Positions 10,670 through 21,705 of a stretch of 64,000 nucleotides of DNA are shown here, in pieces (the first letter of the stretch is position 1; each line of letters begins with the position of its first letter). The notes below the pieces were generated by a model. The model worked only from the letters and a program-made list of their open reading frames with translations. It had not been told where the DNA came from and made no database searches. The stretch spans positions 31,183,983 to 31,247,982 of the forward strand of contig CM055907.1 in the NCBI GenBank assembly GCA_029582155.1, in the 5' to 3' direction. The stretch comes from Panopea generosa (lineage: Eukaryota > Mollusca > Bivalvia > Adapedonta > Hiatellidae). A program made the position numbers and the translations under genes.

Positions 10670-11841
10670 GAGTAAGTAGATCCTGAAACCATCGGGCCTA
10701 CAAGTAAGACCTCTGGGCCAAAAATACAGATCACTCATAAGATATGCGTTTTGATCATCTTCCACATTAACACGAACGACAACTGGTTTGAATTTACTTC
10801 TAAAAATCGAAACCTTAGTAACCTTTGGATCCCCTTTTCGAACCTACACAGCCACCTTATGTTATAATCAGAAAAATTGGACAGGCCATCATCATCTTCG
10901 CGATTAAAAACTATATTTTCCTGATAATTGTCTACTTTACTACTATGCATCTCACGATCAGTGAACTTAACCAGCGGTATCTGGTGTGACGTCGGAGTAT
11001 GCTTTGCAGCTTTTGGTGCAGATGGGGTTCCAATGGATTCTATAATAGTGCTAAAATTCACTGAGTTGTGTCCGTGCAGGCTACTAACTTTTTTTAGTGT
11101 TGCCATCTCTACATTAGGTGACACGCTAACCTCAGTTGGTTTGAGATCAGCGCCTGACTCATAATCTAATTGCTTTGATGTGTGATCTGAACATTAGGCA
11201 CCGCAATAGTTGGTGTTATTGTTTGCCGTTTAGTGCTTGAGCAAATGTCACCTGATAGAGTTATACTATCAGTAGTGTCAACTTCACCTGCAGGAGCAAC
11301 TAGATTCTGTAACGTTTTGTGCATATTTCCTGGTTTTATTTTCTTGTTTCTTATTTGTTTGGTTGGAATAAGTTTTTCAGAATTACTAATTTTAAACGTT
11401 ACGGAATCAAAGTTTTCCTCATAAGCTTTAACATTGTCTCTGATAATTTTCATTTCATGTTTCAGTGACACTATACCAGATGCTTTATCTGATTCAAAAC
11501 GCTCCACACAAAGTAGTGTTTTGCGACACAGAGCTTTGTAAGCTGCAAACGTCTTGCTTAATACTCATTATCGTGTCTTTAAGTACATTAATTTGTTTAG
11601 TTCTCGCACTTTCATTTGCGGCATACTTTTGTTTAAAGCTGAGCAAATCAGCTTGTAAGTTCAACACAGTTTCTTGAAGAAGATGAATTTCAGTGCTAGT
11701 TTTGTGGCCATCCGACGATGCTGACGGTGTAGGACCACGGCATGGTGTAGAGAAGCGGCTATCTGGAATTGAGGTGTCATCCCACCATTGATTTTTGTTC
11801 TTTATTCTATAGTAAATAATAAAAGTTTGAAGGCTTGTCAT
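10670..11841 (-). pseudogene. LINE ORF1 C-terminal half with coiled coil
   Basis: Three overlapping frames (11841-11494, 11507-11166, 11124-10735) join into one decayed ORF1. The first has a probable coiled coil, around TEIHLLQETVLNLQADLLSF and QINVLKDTIMSIKQDVCSL, usual for LINE ORF1 proteins that trimerise and bind RNA. It continues through a frameshift into VERFESDKASGIVSLKHEM, then a polar, Ser/Thr-rich stretch. The end reads NIRWLCRFEKGIQRLLRF and, in a shifted frame, YFWPRGLTCRPDGF. That last word resembles the FWP...CR ending of bivalve LINE ORF1 proteins as I remember them. About two frameshifts are visible. Immediately downstream the ORF2 tail begins, with no endonuclease between. 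Confidence 0.55.
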
Positions 11842-12232
11842 TCATAGAGAGACCCAAATGAAAGAAGTGAAACCTACATTTTACTGTTTGTCAACCTCTG
11901 CACTATCAAAATTTGGTGAGAAAAGTAGGGGTCATGTGTCATATAAGAGATATTTTTTCTACTCAGTGTGTACACTGGTGACAAAGTGAAAGTAGACTTC
12001 CGAAATCATGTATTCATACCCCAATTTCCAAGCATCAATTTTTTTTCTAAATTCACAATTCAAACATGACAATGCTGTCAAAGTGTTCAAAATACATCAA
12101 TAATGCCATTCAAATAAAAAAATGAGCATTAAAATAAGGAAAATGCATTTTTAAAGAAGAAGAAATGAGGATTATTTAAAACCGCCATTATGCGATACCC
12201 CACGGAAGCACTTCCTTTTTGCAATGGTGGTA
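11842..12232. other. Non-coding stretch interrupting LINE ORF1
   Basis: About 390 bp without open frames separates the two ORF1 parts. It contains AAAGTAGGGGTCATGTGTCA and GGTGACAAAGTGAAAGTAGA words that look like another interspersed repeat, possibly a small insertion. I found no clear target duplication or terminal repeat. Confidence 0.35.
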
Positions 12233-12830
12233 CTATGCCTTGACATGGAACGTAGCTTGCTGGTACAAAGCATCTCCTCTATTTCTGGGCAATTTGGGTC
12301 TGATCCTTCTTATACGGACAACAGTGTATGAATTCCATCGACATTTTTTCCGGAAGTGAATCACCAGACCGAGTCTGTATTCGTTTTTTTTAATTTGACA
12401 GCTACTATACGGTGAATCGGGCATGCCTTTAACCATTTCGAACAGGTCAGAACGAATTTCGTCTAATTTAATGTCAAAGGCACGATACATTTTAAGAATA
12501 ACATCCTTAAACATGAAGCGTGGAAAGTTTCTAAAAGCCGACGACAACTGTTGAAATTGCGATTCGGTGATATTTTGCACGTCATACACAGATGAACAAC
12601 TAGTGTCGAATATTTGTCCATTTTGGAAATCATCAGGCAATTTCATTGTCATATAAGTCTAATTTATCAGCGGTGTACAAATCCGTGTTGTTGAAGTAAG
12701 GAACCTTTACTACCGTATTATCACTAAGAACGACAGATGTTAACTCAGTGTACGACAAATCAACACTTTCCGATGCCTCACTGTTACTACAGGTGTTCGC
12801 TTATCAGTAATTCTTCACAATCGACTTTTG
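12233..12830 (-). pseudogene. LINE ORF1 N-terminal part
   Basis: The frame 12652-12233 reads FQQLSSAFRNFPRFMFKDVI, LKMYRAFDIKLDEIRSDLF and EMVKGMPDSPYSSCQIKK, a helical, charged segment. Just upstream in another frame, NSEASESVDLSYTELTSVV and KVPYFNNTDLYTADKLDLYD continue the same protein, so a frameshift lies near 12655. The order and strand fit ORF1 of the nested LINE. I do not recognise a named domain. Region 12830-13195 would be its 5' untranslated leader, with no features seen. Confidence 0.5.
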
Positions 12831-13195
12831 CCTCGGGCACACTATAGCTATGCACCAGTTAGTCACTATTAAGATTATCCTTGGTAAGGTAATCAACTGA
12901 CAAAGCGATATTTGTCCCTCAGGCATATGTTTTTCTTTTCGACATGTAATATGGCCGCTACTACACGTGAAAATTTAATCAGTACACCTTTTTCTTCAAT
13001 AATTTCACTGTTAATGTAATATCTATTAGAAAATAAGTTCAAATGTTTACCTCATCCTATGTAACTTCACGCACACACATATAAAATTCTCAACATAGTA
13101 TCCAATATTTCCACCATAAAATGTGAACAAATACGAGCACCAAAATAACACGTCTTCGCACTTTGAGATTTTATAAAAAAAAAATTATAAATATA

Positions 13196-15000
13196 AATAA
13201 TACAGAATATATTGCGAATTTGCAGATGATACTTCAGTACCATTAGATGATTCAGATAGCTCACTTAATGAAACTTTCAGAATTACAGTTTTTCACAAAT
13301 ATTCGGCCTGAAAATCAATTTTGAAATAGCTCCAGTGATATAGATTGGTTAAAAAAAGTACAGCACACATTCAATAAAAACCAGCTGGAAACTGTCATGG
13401 GGTCAAACTGAATTTAAGTTGTTTGGAATAAAATTTAATGTGGATTTGGATAAAATGATTATGTTGAATTATAATGAAAATATAGACAAAATTAAAAACT
13501 CAATCGGCTTTTGCTATAGAAGATTTTTAACTCCAATAGGAAAAATAACTGTAATTAAAAGTTTATTAATTCCGTCATTTAACCATCTTATTTTTTCTAT
13601 TCCAAGTCCATAGGACAATTATATCAAGCAATTAAATGACATCTAATACAAATTTCTTTGGTATGGACCAGCAAAAATTAAAAGATCAGTTATTACAAAA
13701 CATTTTCTTGAAAGAGGTTTAAAAAGGATCACTTTAAGGGCTTTTATATGTAGCCTAAAAATTACTTGGATCAGGAGACATACCAATTCAGATGGGTTGT
13801 GGCAACACTTGTGTAACTCATTTTTTGATTTAAATAAAGTTTTAACTTGTGGTAAACATTACCCAGAGAAATTATTAAAATCTATATAAAAAAAAAAAAT
13901 TTGAAAAGATGTTCTAAACTCATATTTAACTTTTTTAAATAGTTACAAAGTAGATAAAATTTCTTAAAATGCCATTTTTTATAATCATCATATATTGATT
14001 GGAAAACAGAGTGTTTTTCTTAAAAGTTGGCATGATAAAGGTATAATGTATATAAATTACTTAATTGATATTAATGGTAAATACTACACAAAAGAAGATA
14101 ATGAAAAAAATACAAATATTAAAATTAACTATCTACATTTGCTCGGTATGACAACAGCAATCAAATAATTTAAAAAGTTAATCAGCTGTAAAGTGAACAT
14201 AAAAAGGAACCAAATCCTTTAATTCCATCAAATTTGCTCGCCAAAATGACTTGTTCAAAGTGCGAGGGTAAATAAAAACTTATACATACTTACATCATTC
14301 CATCACATGTGTTTCCAATTCTGAAAAACAAAACTGGGACTAAACCAATGTATGACATTTCAAATAGAAATAATGAGAAACCAACAAGCCAGAGTAAATA
14401 GAATGAAATGATTGATATAGATGAAAGTGATTGGAATATATACTATAACATTCCTTTCCAAGTAACAAGAGACACTAAACTCAATGGTTACAATATCGAC
14501 TTCTACATCGATGTACTGTTTGTAAGAAACAGACAGAAACATTGCAACATATCTTTTGGCATGGCTCTCATACACCAGAAAAAATTATCAAATGTAATGA
14601 TGCATCTAAATAATATAAATAGTCAAGTACAATGGAATGAAATCCTGTTTCCATTTGGGATTTCGAAAAATGATAAAAGAACATTAACAGACAACTTGAT
14701 CATTCTTGAGATAAAACGATACATTTATGCAAGTAGAATGACACTTCTTCCTATAAAGGACTCCTGACGAGTATGAAATCCATGTTTGACGTAAATAGAT
14801 GTCTATCTGTTAAGAACGGACTATCTGACAAATTCGAGGAGGACTGGAGTATCATACTTATATCTGTAAAATAAACCTGGATGTGGACTGTATATGTTGT
14901 TGATATTTGCTTCAACCTCTTGGCAACGCGGTAACGTGTTCTCAACACCTCACCCATCAGGTTCTCAACACCTACCCAAACATGTCAATATTGTCAAGTT
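13196..15000 (+). mobile_element. L1/Tx1-like LINE, 3' part: RT motif C to C terminus
   Basis: Immediately right of the nested LINE the reading resumes with CEFADDTSVPLDDSDSSLNE (from about 13211), which is RT motif C of the first LINE (ADD catalytic pair). Next comes FGIKFNVDLDKMIMLNYNEN (13419 onward), then RRFLTPIGKITVIKSLLIP and FNHLIFSIPSP, then in shifted frames GPAKIKRSVI, LWQHLCNSFFDLNKVLTCGK and YPEKLLKSI. The frame 14408-14767 gives ESDWNIYYNIPFQVT, MMHLNNINSQVQWNEILFPF and KRYIYASRM. The tail KSMFDVNRCLSVKNGLSD and KFEEDWSIIL ends near 14865. Frames change repeatedly, so the copy is dead. The 3' boundary lies somewhere in 14870-15110 and no poly(A) tail is clear. Confidence 0.85.
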
Positions 15001-16600
15001 TAATTGAAAATCAAATTAGTTTCAATTAACAAACTAATAATCTGACAGCAGGAAAGGACAAGGGGATGGGGTTATATTGTATTGTAATTCGTGTACAATT
15101 TACAGCCGCTGAAAATGACACATGCACAGAACTTTTAATTCTTTGGTCCCAGATTTTTAAATTTGCTTTAAGTAATAATCCAAAACTTATTTACCGGTAT
15201 CCATAATTATGAAGAAGTTTGAGAAAATTCATCTGTTTCCGTATAAAATTAAACACCATACAATTATCTTGTTTAATAAAAATATCACAAATAAATCAAA
15301 TAAAAAAAAATCAGAAACCGTAAAAGAAAACATTCCCAATTAATTTGTGTTTAAAATTGGTGAAGTGAATCTGATTACAAAATGTGTATACTGCAGCTAA
15401 AATAATGACTAGAAATTTTCCTTCAAACCTCAAAATCTTTAATTCAAGACCATTTTGCATGGTCGAAACATGTTTAAACATCTAGGATTACATAAAAACT
15501 TACAGTTTATGTTAAGAAATCAATTGCCTGTGAGTTATGAATGATTAATTTGCCAGATATTGAATCCCTCGTGTGCTGTGTCAGGATATGCAAGTTTCCT
15601 ATCCTATACAAGTCCTTGATTGAATAGATTTTAAATAGTTGTACCAGTCTGGTCATACACATAGACTTCCGGTTTATATCTCATGTTTTACGATAGTCTT
15701 GTTCATATGCGACGCTTGCTTTTCTAAAAGACAAACGTCTTGACAGGTTGTGCAGAAGAAACTTTTGAATCTGGAAGTAAGATCTGATTGGCTGAAACAA
15801 CCACCTATGCAATGGTTATGTTATAATGAAATTTAAAAATATTTATTCGGACGGAAGTCTTGGCAGTTATCTTTGAATAAGAACGTGGTCTATTTGTTTA
15901 GCCGATGGACACGGTCTGAAAATAGACAATAATGAAACAAGTTGTAACATTCCTTAACATGTACCGTTTGTAAGTAATTATAGATACTAGTACTATTTAT
16001 CTCTAAAGACTATAATCCTCTATCTCCCTCAAAGTCTTTGGTAACTTATTCCAAACAAAGACTGAAATGATGGTACAAACATTTGACAATTAAATGTAAG
16101 AAATCAACAGATTCTTTAATAAATGGGGATATACATGTGCAGTAATTATAATGTCAATTGTCACTAGGAATAAATGACTAATGTTACACCTGTAAGTTTA
16201 TCTTAGAATGAACTTATATGGAAATCGTTTTATTTAAGTTTAAAAATAATTATTATTTACGTAAAATCATGTTTTAATGTACTTGTTTTATCAGCCAGGT
16301 ACATTTCTACACGTTAATCCGTTTAGCAAAATCTATCCGCTTTATTGTACATGTGTTGACAACTTTATTAACTTATCTGTTCTTGTTTGAAAGCCACCAG
16401 CTTTACAATTAATCCATGCGGCTATTATCAATTCAAAACTTGTTACTAGGGGATTGTTGCCAAGATTAAAAAAAGACCCGCCAAAATGTATTGTTATTTA
16501 ATTGGTTACTATAGATTACAAGTGCTAGTAACATGGTAATTTTGTTAAAGCGCTTTAAACACTTTTTAGTGATGAAAAAGGAGTTAACGGGTTAGGAGTT
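15001..16600. other. AT-rich DNA, no gene recognised
   Basis: I see no coding frame, RNA gene or tandem array here. A small perfect inverted repeat lies at 15015-15038 (8-bp arms ATTAGTTT / AAACTAAT with an 8-base loop), and poly-A runs occur around 15300. Confidence 0.5.
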
Positions 16601-17240
16601 AGTCGCAGAGAGCGTACTTTGGTTTCGTTCTTCAGTTTTCGTGTTTCAACATTCACAATGTAGTTCTTAAGCAGTGCAGCGGTTTCGGCCGCTAGGCGCG
16701 ACGTATGGTGCTTAAGCAGACTTCTAACTAGCTCATATCAATTTTAATTTCAAACAGGAACAATTACAACTTCACACAAGTAAATTAATTAGCAGTGACT
16801 GTGTAATTTTGTACTATATTACTATAGTGTATATATTGTTATTTACTAAACGGATGTTTATGTTGTGTAATTATGTTTAATGAATATACGAATTGAAATA
16901 CAATGACTGAACTTTACATCAAGTGTTTATTTTCAATCACTACCGTCTTCAACCGTTATCGGCGGCACAAACCTGTCATAGATGTTACAATTGGTGAAGA
17001 ACCGAGAGTGTTTTCACCAACGGTATTTTCTCTCACAGCGAGTACATTACAAAAGCGAGCTGATCCACCCAACAGGCCGAGATGCGGACCGCACAATCTC
17101 CTATATTTTCAACATCAATAACCATGCGGATAACAACACGACCTCGGATGTTTCCCCGTTATTCAAGATCATGTATACAATTCACAGATTCAAGAGATGC
17201 AATTAACAAATATTCAGATGTGTTTCGGTGCCTGTGGCCG
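16601..17240. other. Locally GC-richer unique DNA, no gene recognised
   Basis: A short GC-richer patch around 16675-16720 (GCAGCGGTTTCGGCCGCTAG) stands out against the AT-rich surroundings, with TTAAGCAG repeated on both sides. Three overlapping open frames of 66-74 codons at 16903-17282 show no recognisable domain and compete with each other, so none is called as coding. Confidence 0.4.
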
Positions 17241-17513
17241 TTCATATTTGGATATACCGAGATGTTGTTATACTTTATCTAGACATTCAGAAGCTAGATG
17301 TGTTTGCGGATCTCCGTAACAGTTATTCTTGGATACGCCGAGATGCAGACAAGATATTCAAACGTTCATACCTGTTTTCATTCCATTATTTATTCTTGGA
17401 GACACTGAAGTATTGACAGTAATTTTATTCAAACAGTGAGACGTGATTTCATTCCAGTACTAAAATATGTGATTTGATCACTGTTAACATTTATTCTTAG
17501 ATACGCCGATATG
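17241..17513 (+). repeat. Dispersed short motif, about four decayed copies
   Basis: A word close to TTATTCTTGGATACGCCGAG, usually followed by ATG, recurs at 17241-17267, 17322-17345, 17386-17414 and 17489-17513, with spacings of about 81, 64 and 103 bp. GGCCGAGATGCGG at about 17077 may be a fifth partial copy. It looks like a very old tandem repeat or a multi-site motif; I recognise no function. Confidence 0.4.
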
Positions 17514-18100
17514 TGATTTGAGACTTTACATTGATTGGACTGTGTTGTCAGTCAATTCATAGTTTTATATGTATTCATATGTATTTGTTACTTATAACAT
17601 TCTCTATTCAAATTGTAGAAAATAGCAGACATTTAAAGGATTTCCCATCTTGTATTGTAATCACTAACTGAGTGTATTCGTCAATTATTTATGATACAAC
17701 ATTTATTTTTTTAATTGATCTGTCCTCTTTGTGTAATGTGTAATTGCCATTTCTTGAATTACATTTTCAATGTATGGGACCGTTGCAGTCCCATTTTAGT
17801 GTTATAGGACGGAACAAGTGCGATTCCAACGTATAATTTCCACAGGAACCTGTGCGCTTTCTGTGATATTTATTTTAAGGTCCAATATGCGATCCATATT
17901 TCATTAATTTATACTTCTATTACGAATATTAATACTACTAACTACAATTGAGGTAGGAAATGCGATACGAAACGCTTTCAAAGTTAAGGTGAGATTTTCA
18001 AATGGTAATGTTGTACTATACTGTAAAGGCGACGAATATATATAAACAAACCGCGTTTACTTTGGAATGTTTAATGATTGTATACGAGGGTTTTTAATTG
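17514..18100. other. AT-rich DNA, no gene recognised
   Basis: Nothing is recognised except a perfect small hairpin at 17774-17794 (ATGGGAC / GTCCCAT, 7-base loop). Confidence 0.45.
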
Positions 18101-18340
18101 TCGAGTATCGAGTTTCGAGTAAGGAAAGTGAGTTTCGAGTAACAAAAGTGAGTTTCGAGTAAGGAAAGTGAGTATCGAGTAACAAAAGTGAGTTTCGAGT
18201 AAGGAAAGTGAGTATCGAGTTACAAAAGTGAGTTTCGAGTAAGGAAAGTGAGTTTCGAGTAACAAAAGTGAGTTTCGAGTAAGGAAAGTGAGTATCGAGT
18301 TACAAAAGTGAGTTTCGAGTAACAAAAGACAGTTTCGTGT
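18101..18340 (+). repeat. 20-bp minisatellite in 40-bp dimers, first locus
   Basis: From 18121 the unit GTGAGTTTCGAGTAACAAAA recurs in strict 20-bp register for about 11 units, preceded by a partial start at 18101. Two variants alternate (…AAGGAAA… and …AACAAAA…), giving a 40-bp dimer, and some units carry TATCGAGT in place of TTTCGAGT. The open frame on the minus strand (LLETHF repeats) is a product of the repeat and is not a gene. Confidence 0.9.
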
Positions 18341-20525
18341 AACAGTTATTTAATTAATTCAACCATATTAATTAAAATGACTTGTATTTAAAATACTTGG
18401 TTGCTAAATATATAATGTCGGTTCTTGATATTTTCATAACTTTAAGATGATTACTCCTTGAACAGTTTATTTTACTTCTTGAATTCAATTGTATTTGCTA
18501 ATGCAACATACGACGTTCTGAAATTTACATCAATAAAAAAGAGAATCCAATTAAGACAACTGATGTAGCCTTAGATTTTCTCAAAATAATGGTTAGGATT
18601 TGGGTCGAATTTGGTCGCCAATCAAGTAAAATGAACGTTAAAACAACTACGTTTAATTTAGCAGTATTATTGCTTTTATGTTACATCACTGCTCCCTAAC
18701 AGGTATATTCGTGATATGTTCTACTAATATATATACACATATATATATATATATATATATATATGTCTTGTTTTTCAAAAAACATTTCCGTACATTTTTC
18801 TTTTAAAAATTAGATTTTAAATCAATAAAATATCATGATTTATTTGAAACCCTGATGAGATTTTGTTAAATTTGCAATTTATTATCATGTTTATTTTCAA
18901 TGAGATAGCTATATTTCTTTATTAAATCCATTAATTTAAACATATAACAAGTCATTTATTTAGGAAGGCGTTGCAATGATGTCCACTTTCTCTGCAATGT
19001 TCATGGTTACGTTGTTGTATTTAAGTAACGTATTATTTGAAAACAAGTAATTCTTCTTTTAATCTTGAAAGATTAGAAAATCCACCGAATTCCAATGTTG
19101 ATTTAATTAAAAAAACTTAAGCAGTTAATATAAACCTTTATGCGCTCTTTCTGAAACCTAAATCGGAAGTTCCTCAAAATGTTAATAAGAAATTGAACAT
19201 AGATTTTAAATACAGACATGAGTATAGATGACTTGAAAATATAATACAAACAAAACTTCATATTTGTGGAAGACCCAAAACTTAAGACGCTACAGACCAA
19301 ACTTTTTCATCGAATATTTTTTACGAATACCCCGGAACAAACTTTATAAATGAGGATTAAGTGAAACTGAATTGTTTTCCTTTTCTAAATACACAAGGGA
19401 AACAAATTTTCAATTTTTCTATTAATATTTGTTTTATATTTTGTATTCTTTTTCGTACGACTGTTGCAAGTAAAATTCAATATTTCTTATGATATAACTT
19501 TCCCAAATACACTGTTTGGCCCTATAATTTCTTAACAAGATAATGTTATGTTCGTATGTATCTTAATCTACTTACTCAGGCAGATTAAAAACAACAACAA
19601 GATTTTGATATTTTTAAAGCACAAATAAAACGTTATAAAGAAGATATTCACTTTATATATATCCTACATCAACGGCAAATAATTTAAAGGCAAAATGGAA
19701 CATTATTAGAAATATATTTTTAAGTAAATTATTCTGTTTATCTTCCTCTGCACAATGATCAATAATTACCACTATACATGTGTTATCAGTTGATTATAAA
19801 TAGTGTTGTTTTTCTATTTTCATCGTATACAAAAAATAAAAACAACATTATTTTTATTGCTTCATAAAACAACAAATTCTCTGTAGTCGAATTATCTTAT
19901 ATATATCGTTCGGTTTTATGGAATCTTTTCTATTTATTTGTGACGGAAGACAAATCCCAAGTTTTAGGCGCAAGCGGTTATCTGGTCAGAATCACCGCCC
20001 TAAGGTAAGCAAGCTGATTAGCTTCCTCACAACACAATACAATTTTTTTGTAATATTTGTAACATTTGTTTATGTTTCTTTCATTTCTGACAACCAAAAC
20101 TTTTTTTTTAAAAAGTAAGATAAAAAAATAAGATATAAATATATAATATAAAATACCATGTTATGATGCTGACACATTTTAGCTGCCAAAAGATAAGAAA
20201 AAATAAATACATATAGATATTCAACTACAGCAACAATGTGGGTTTTGAATTTTGTAAAAGAAAAAGATGCCTCTCCACAAAACGGTTACAAATGCATATA
20301 ATGCCATTTTATTCATAATATTAGATGTTTTATGTGATCTGGTAACCCAGTTCAATTAAATGAAACAGCTTTTTCAGCCACGTCATGATGGCACGGTCTT
20401 ACAAACACATTCATGACTAATAATCAGCGTGTAAAATCTGACATCACTCAATTTGATTTAATGTGTCTCTCGGGAGACCCCACCTTCTGTAAATAGCAAG
20501 GCACAATAGAATGAGATTCACTTTT
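18341..20525. other. AT-rich DNA with a TA microsatellite, no gene recognised
   Basis: An alternating TA run occupies about 18728-18765. The rest is AT-rich with poly-T and poly-A stretches. A short open frame at 19918-20118 contains GTAAGC after a basic segment and could be a chance splice donor; it is not supported as a gene. Confidence 0.45.
18728..18765. repeat. TA dinucleotide microsatellite
   Basis: This is a run of alternating TA with one interruption (TATACACATATA) near its start. Confidence 0.85.
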
Positions 20526-20632
20526 AGTAGGAAATGAGTTTCGAGTTAGAAAAGTGAGTTTCGAGTAAAGAAAGTGAGTTTCGAGTAAAGAAAGTGAGTT
20601 TCGAGTAACAAAAGTGAGTTTCGAGTAAGGCT
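20526..20632 (+). repeat. 20-bp minisatellite, second locus
   Basis: About five units of the same 20-bp sequence as at 18.1 kb (AAAGTGAGTTTCGAGTAAAG and variants) lie in strict register. The locus is 2.2 kb from the first array and is preceded by GAGATTCACTTTTAGTAGG, which recurs near the satellite edge at about 21,720. Confidence 0.88.
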
Positions 20633-21705
20633 AAACGAGTGTTGTTAAAAATATAAATCGTGACAAAAAGACATGTAGTTTAAAATAGTAGTTTAAACAT
20701 GTAAGCTTAAAATACATCATTGAATAACAAAGGTCTTGTTTTATAGTAACGTATATACAATATCGACTTTACCACTAACTGTTCCATTCCCCCACCGAGT
20801 TAACTATTTTGTTGTCTGTGGTATGTAGCTTTTAAAATTGTTGTAATTTCAACTGCCCGTCTCTTCTTTTTGGTCTGTGAGGGAAGGCAGTGTTTTCTGG
20901 ATGTAGTCATACTTGATCGCTTTATTTCCTTTTTTATTAAATGAGGACATCTTTTTTATTTGCATGTGTTTAAAACAGGCATGTAAGAAATAAAAATGTA
21001 TGGTGTTGTAAGAGCTAATTCATTGTTTTTGGTTGACATATATAAACACTTTAAGTAAATACAATTATTGTAACGAAGGTAAATTTAAATCGCAAAGTTA
21101 CAGTTAAAGTAGAAATAATATGTAACATCACATCATATTGGCAGCACAATATTTTTGTGCATTAGTTTATATATCAGAATTACAGTAATTTAACCTTATT
21201 ACCACTGATTTATTCCTTATAAGCAATTTTACGTAAGCCATATATACTTGAGTAAAAACATTTTTATTTCCTTTTTTGTTTGATTTGTTGTAAATTTTCC
21301 TATACAAAACGAGTCGTACAAACATCTGTTATGTCAGAAATTACATGTATTTCATTGGTCTACCAAACGTCCATTATATGTGCGTCCAAAACATTTTTAA
21401 ACAACGTATTGAAGGACACAAAGTCTGCAAAACTTTGTGTCTACATTAATGCACTCTAAATAAAAGCATGTTTGTTGTTGTTTCGTATGTTTGTTTAATT
21501 TTTTGGGTAGGGGGAGAGGTTTTAAGGGAGTAGATTTACATATATGTTTACATACACCTCAGTCATTGTTTCAGTGTTTTAACTCGTGACATAAAGTCTT
21601 CACGACGTACCTGACATCACACATGATGTCAGGATTTTATATATACCTCCATAGTGTACGATGGTTTTAACTTATTTAAAAGTTTAATGTAGATTAACCC
21701 TACAG
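20633..21705. other. AT-rich DNA between minisatellite and satellite array
   Basis: No coding frame is supported. A perfect hairpin with 10-bp arms and a 7-base loop lies at 21415-21441 (GACACAAAGT / ACTTTGTGTC). Confidence 0.45.

Larger units (their letters stand above)
9022..13195 (-). mobile_element. CR1/Jockey-like LINE, internally deleted, nested in the first LINE
   Basis: On the minus strand the element runs from a probable 5' region near 13195 to a 3' terminus near 9022, where its 3' end reads GTGCTCTCCACATAGGAGG followed by AAATAAATAATC. In order it holds a two-part ORF1 (about 12800-12233 and 11841-10670), then, with almost no spacer, the part of ORF2 that follows the RT catalytic palm (10634 to about 9330), then a 3' UTR. 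The endonuclease and the RT fingers and palm are absent, so roughly 2 kb or more has been lost between ORF1 and the ORF2 tail. Several frameshifts remain in what survives. Both flanks are the same L1/Tx1-like LINE, which proves the nesting order. I could not define a target duplication. The clade is inference from memory of the ORF2 tail and 3' end. Confidence 0.75.

Noticed and set aside
9001-13220. Target-site duplication for the inner LINE
   Set aside because: Both flanks are AT-rich (AATAATAATAATATTAATGG and AAATATAAATAATACAG) and share only low-complexity words, so no specific duplication can be claimed.
16903-17416. Four overlapping plus-strand frames of 62-74 codons
   Set aside because: They compete in different phases, show no domain and lie in unrecognised AT-rich DNA. 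There is no splice or poly(A) context to choose one.
18071-18325. Minus-strand frame of LLETHF repeats
   Set aside because: It is a direct translation of the 20-bp minisatellite (three units give 60 bp, so the phase is kept) and has no gene features.
19918-20118. Frame of 66 codons with a basic segment followed by GTAAGC
   Set aside because: The second half is poly-T-derived hydrophobic sequence and the donor-like word could be chance. No neighbouring exon was found.
20460-20510. CTCGGGAGACCCCACC region as an RNA gene
   Set aside because: It lacks a tRNA- or snRNA-like set of arms or internal promoter boxes; it is a short GC-richer patch only.
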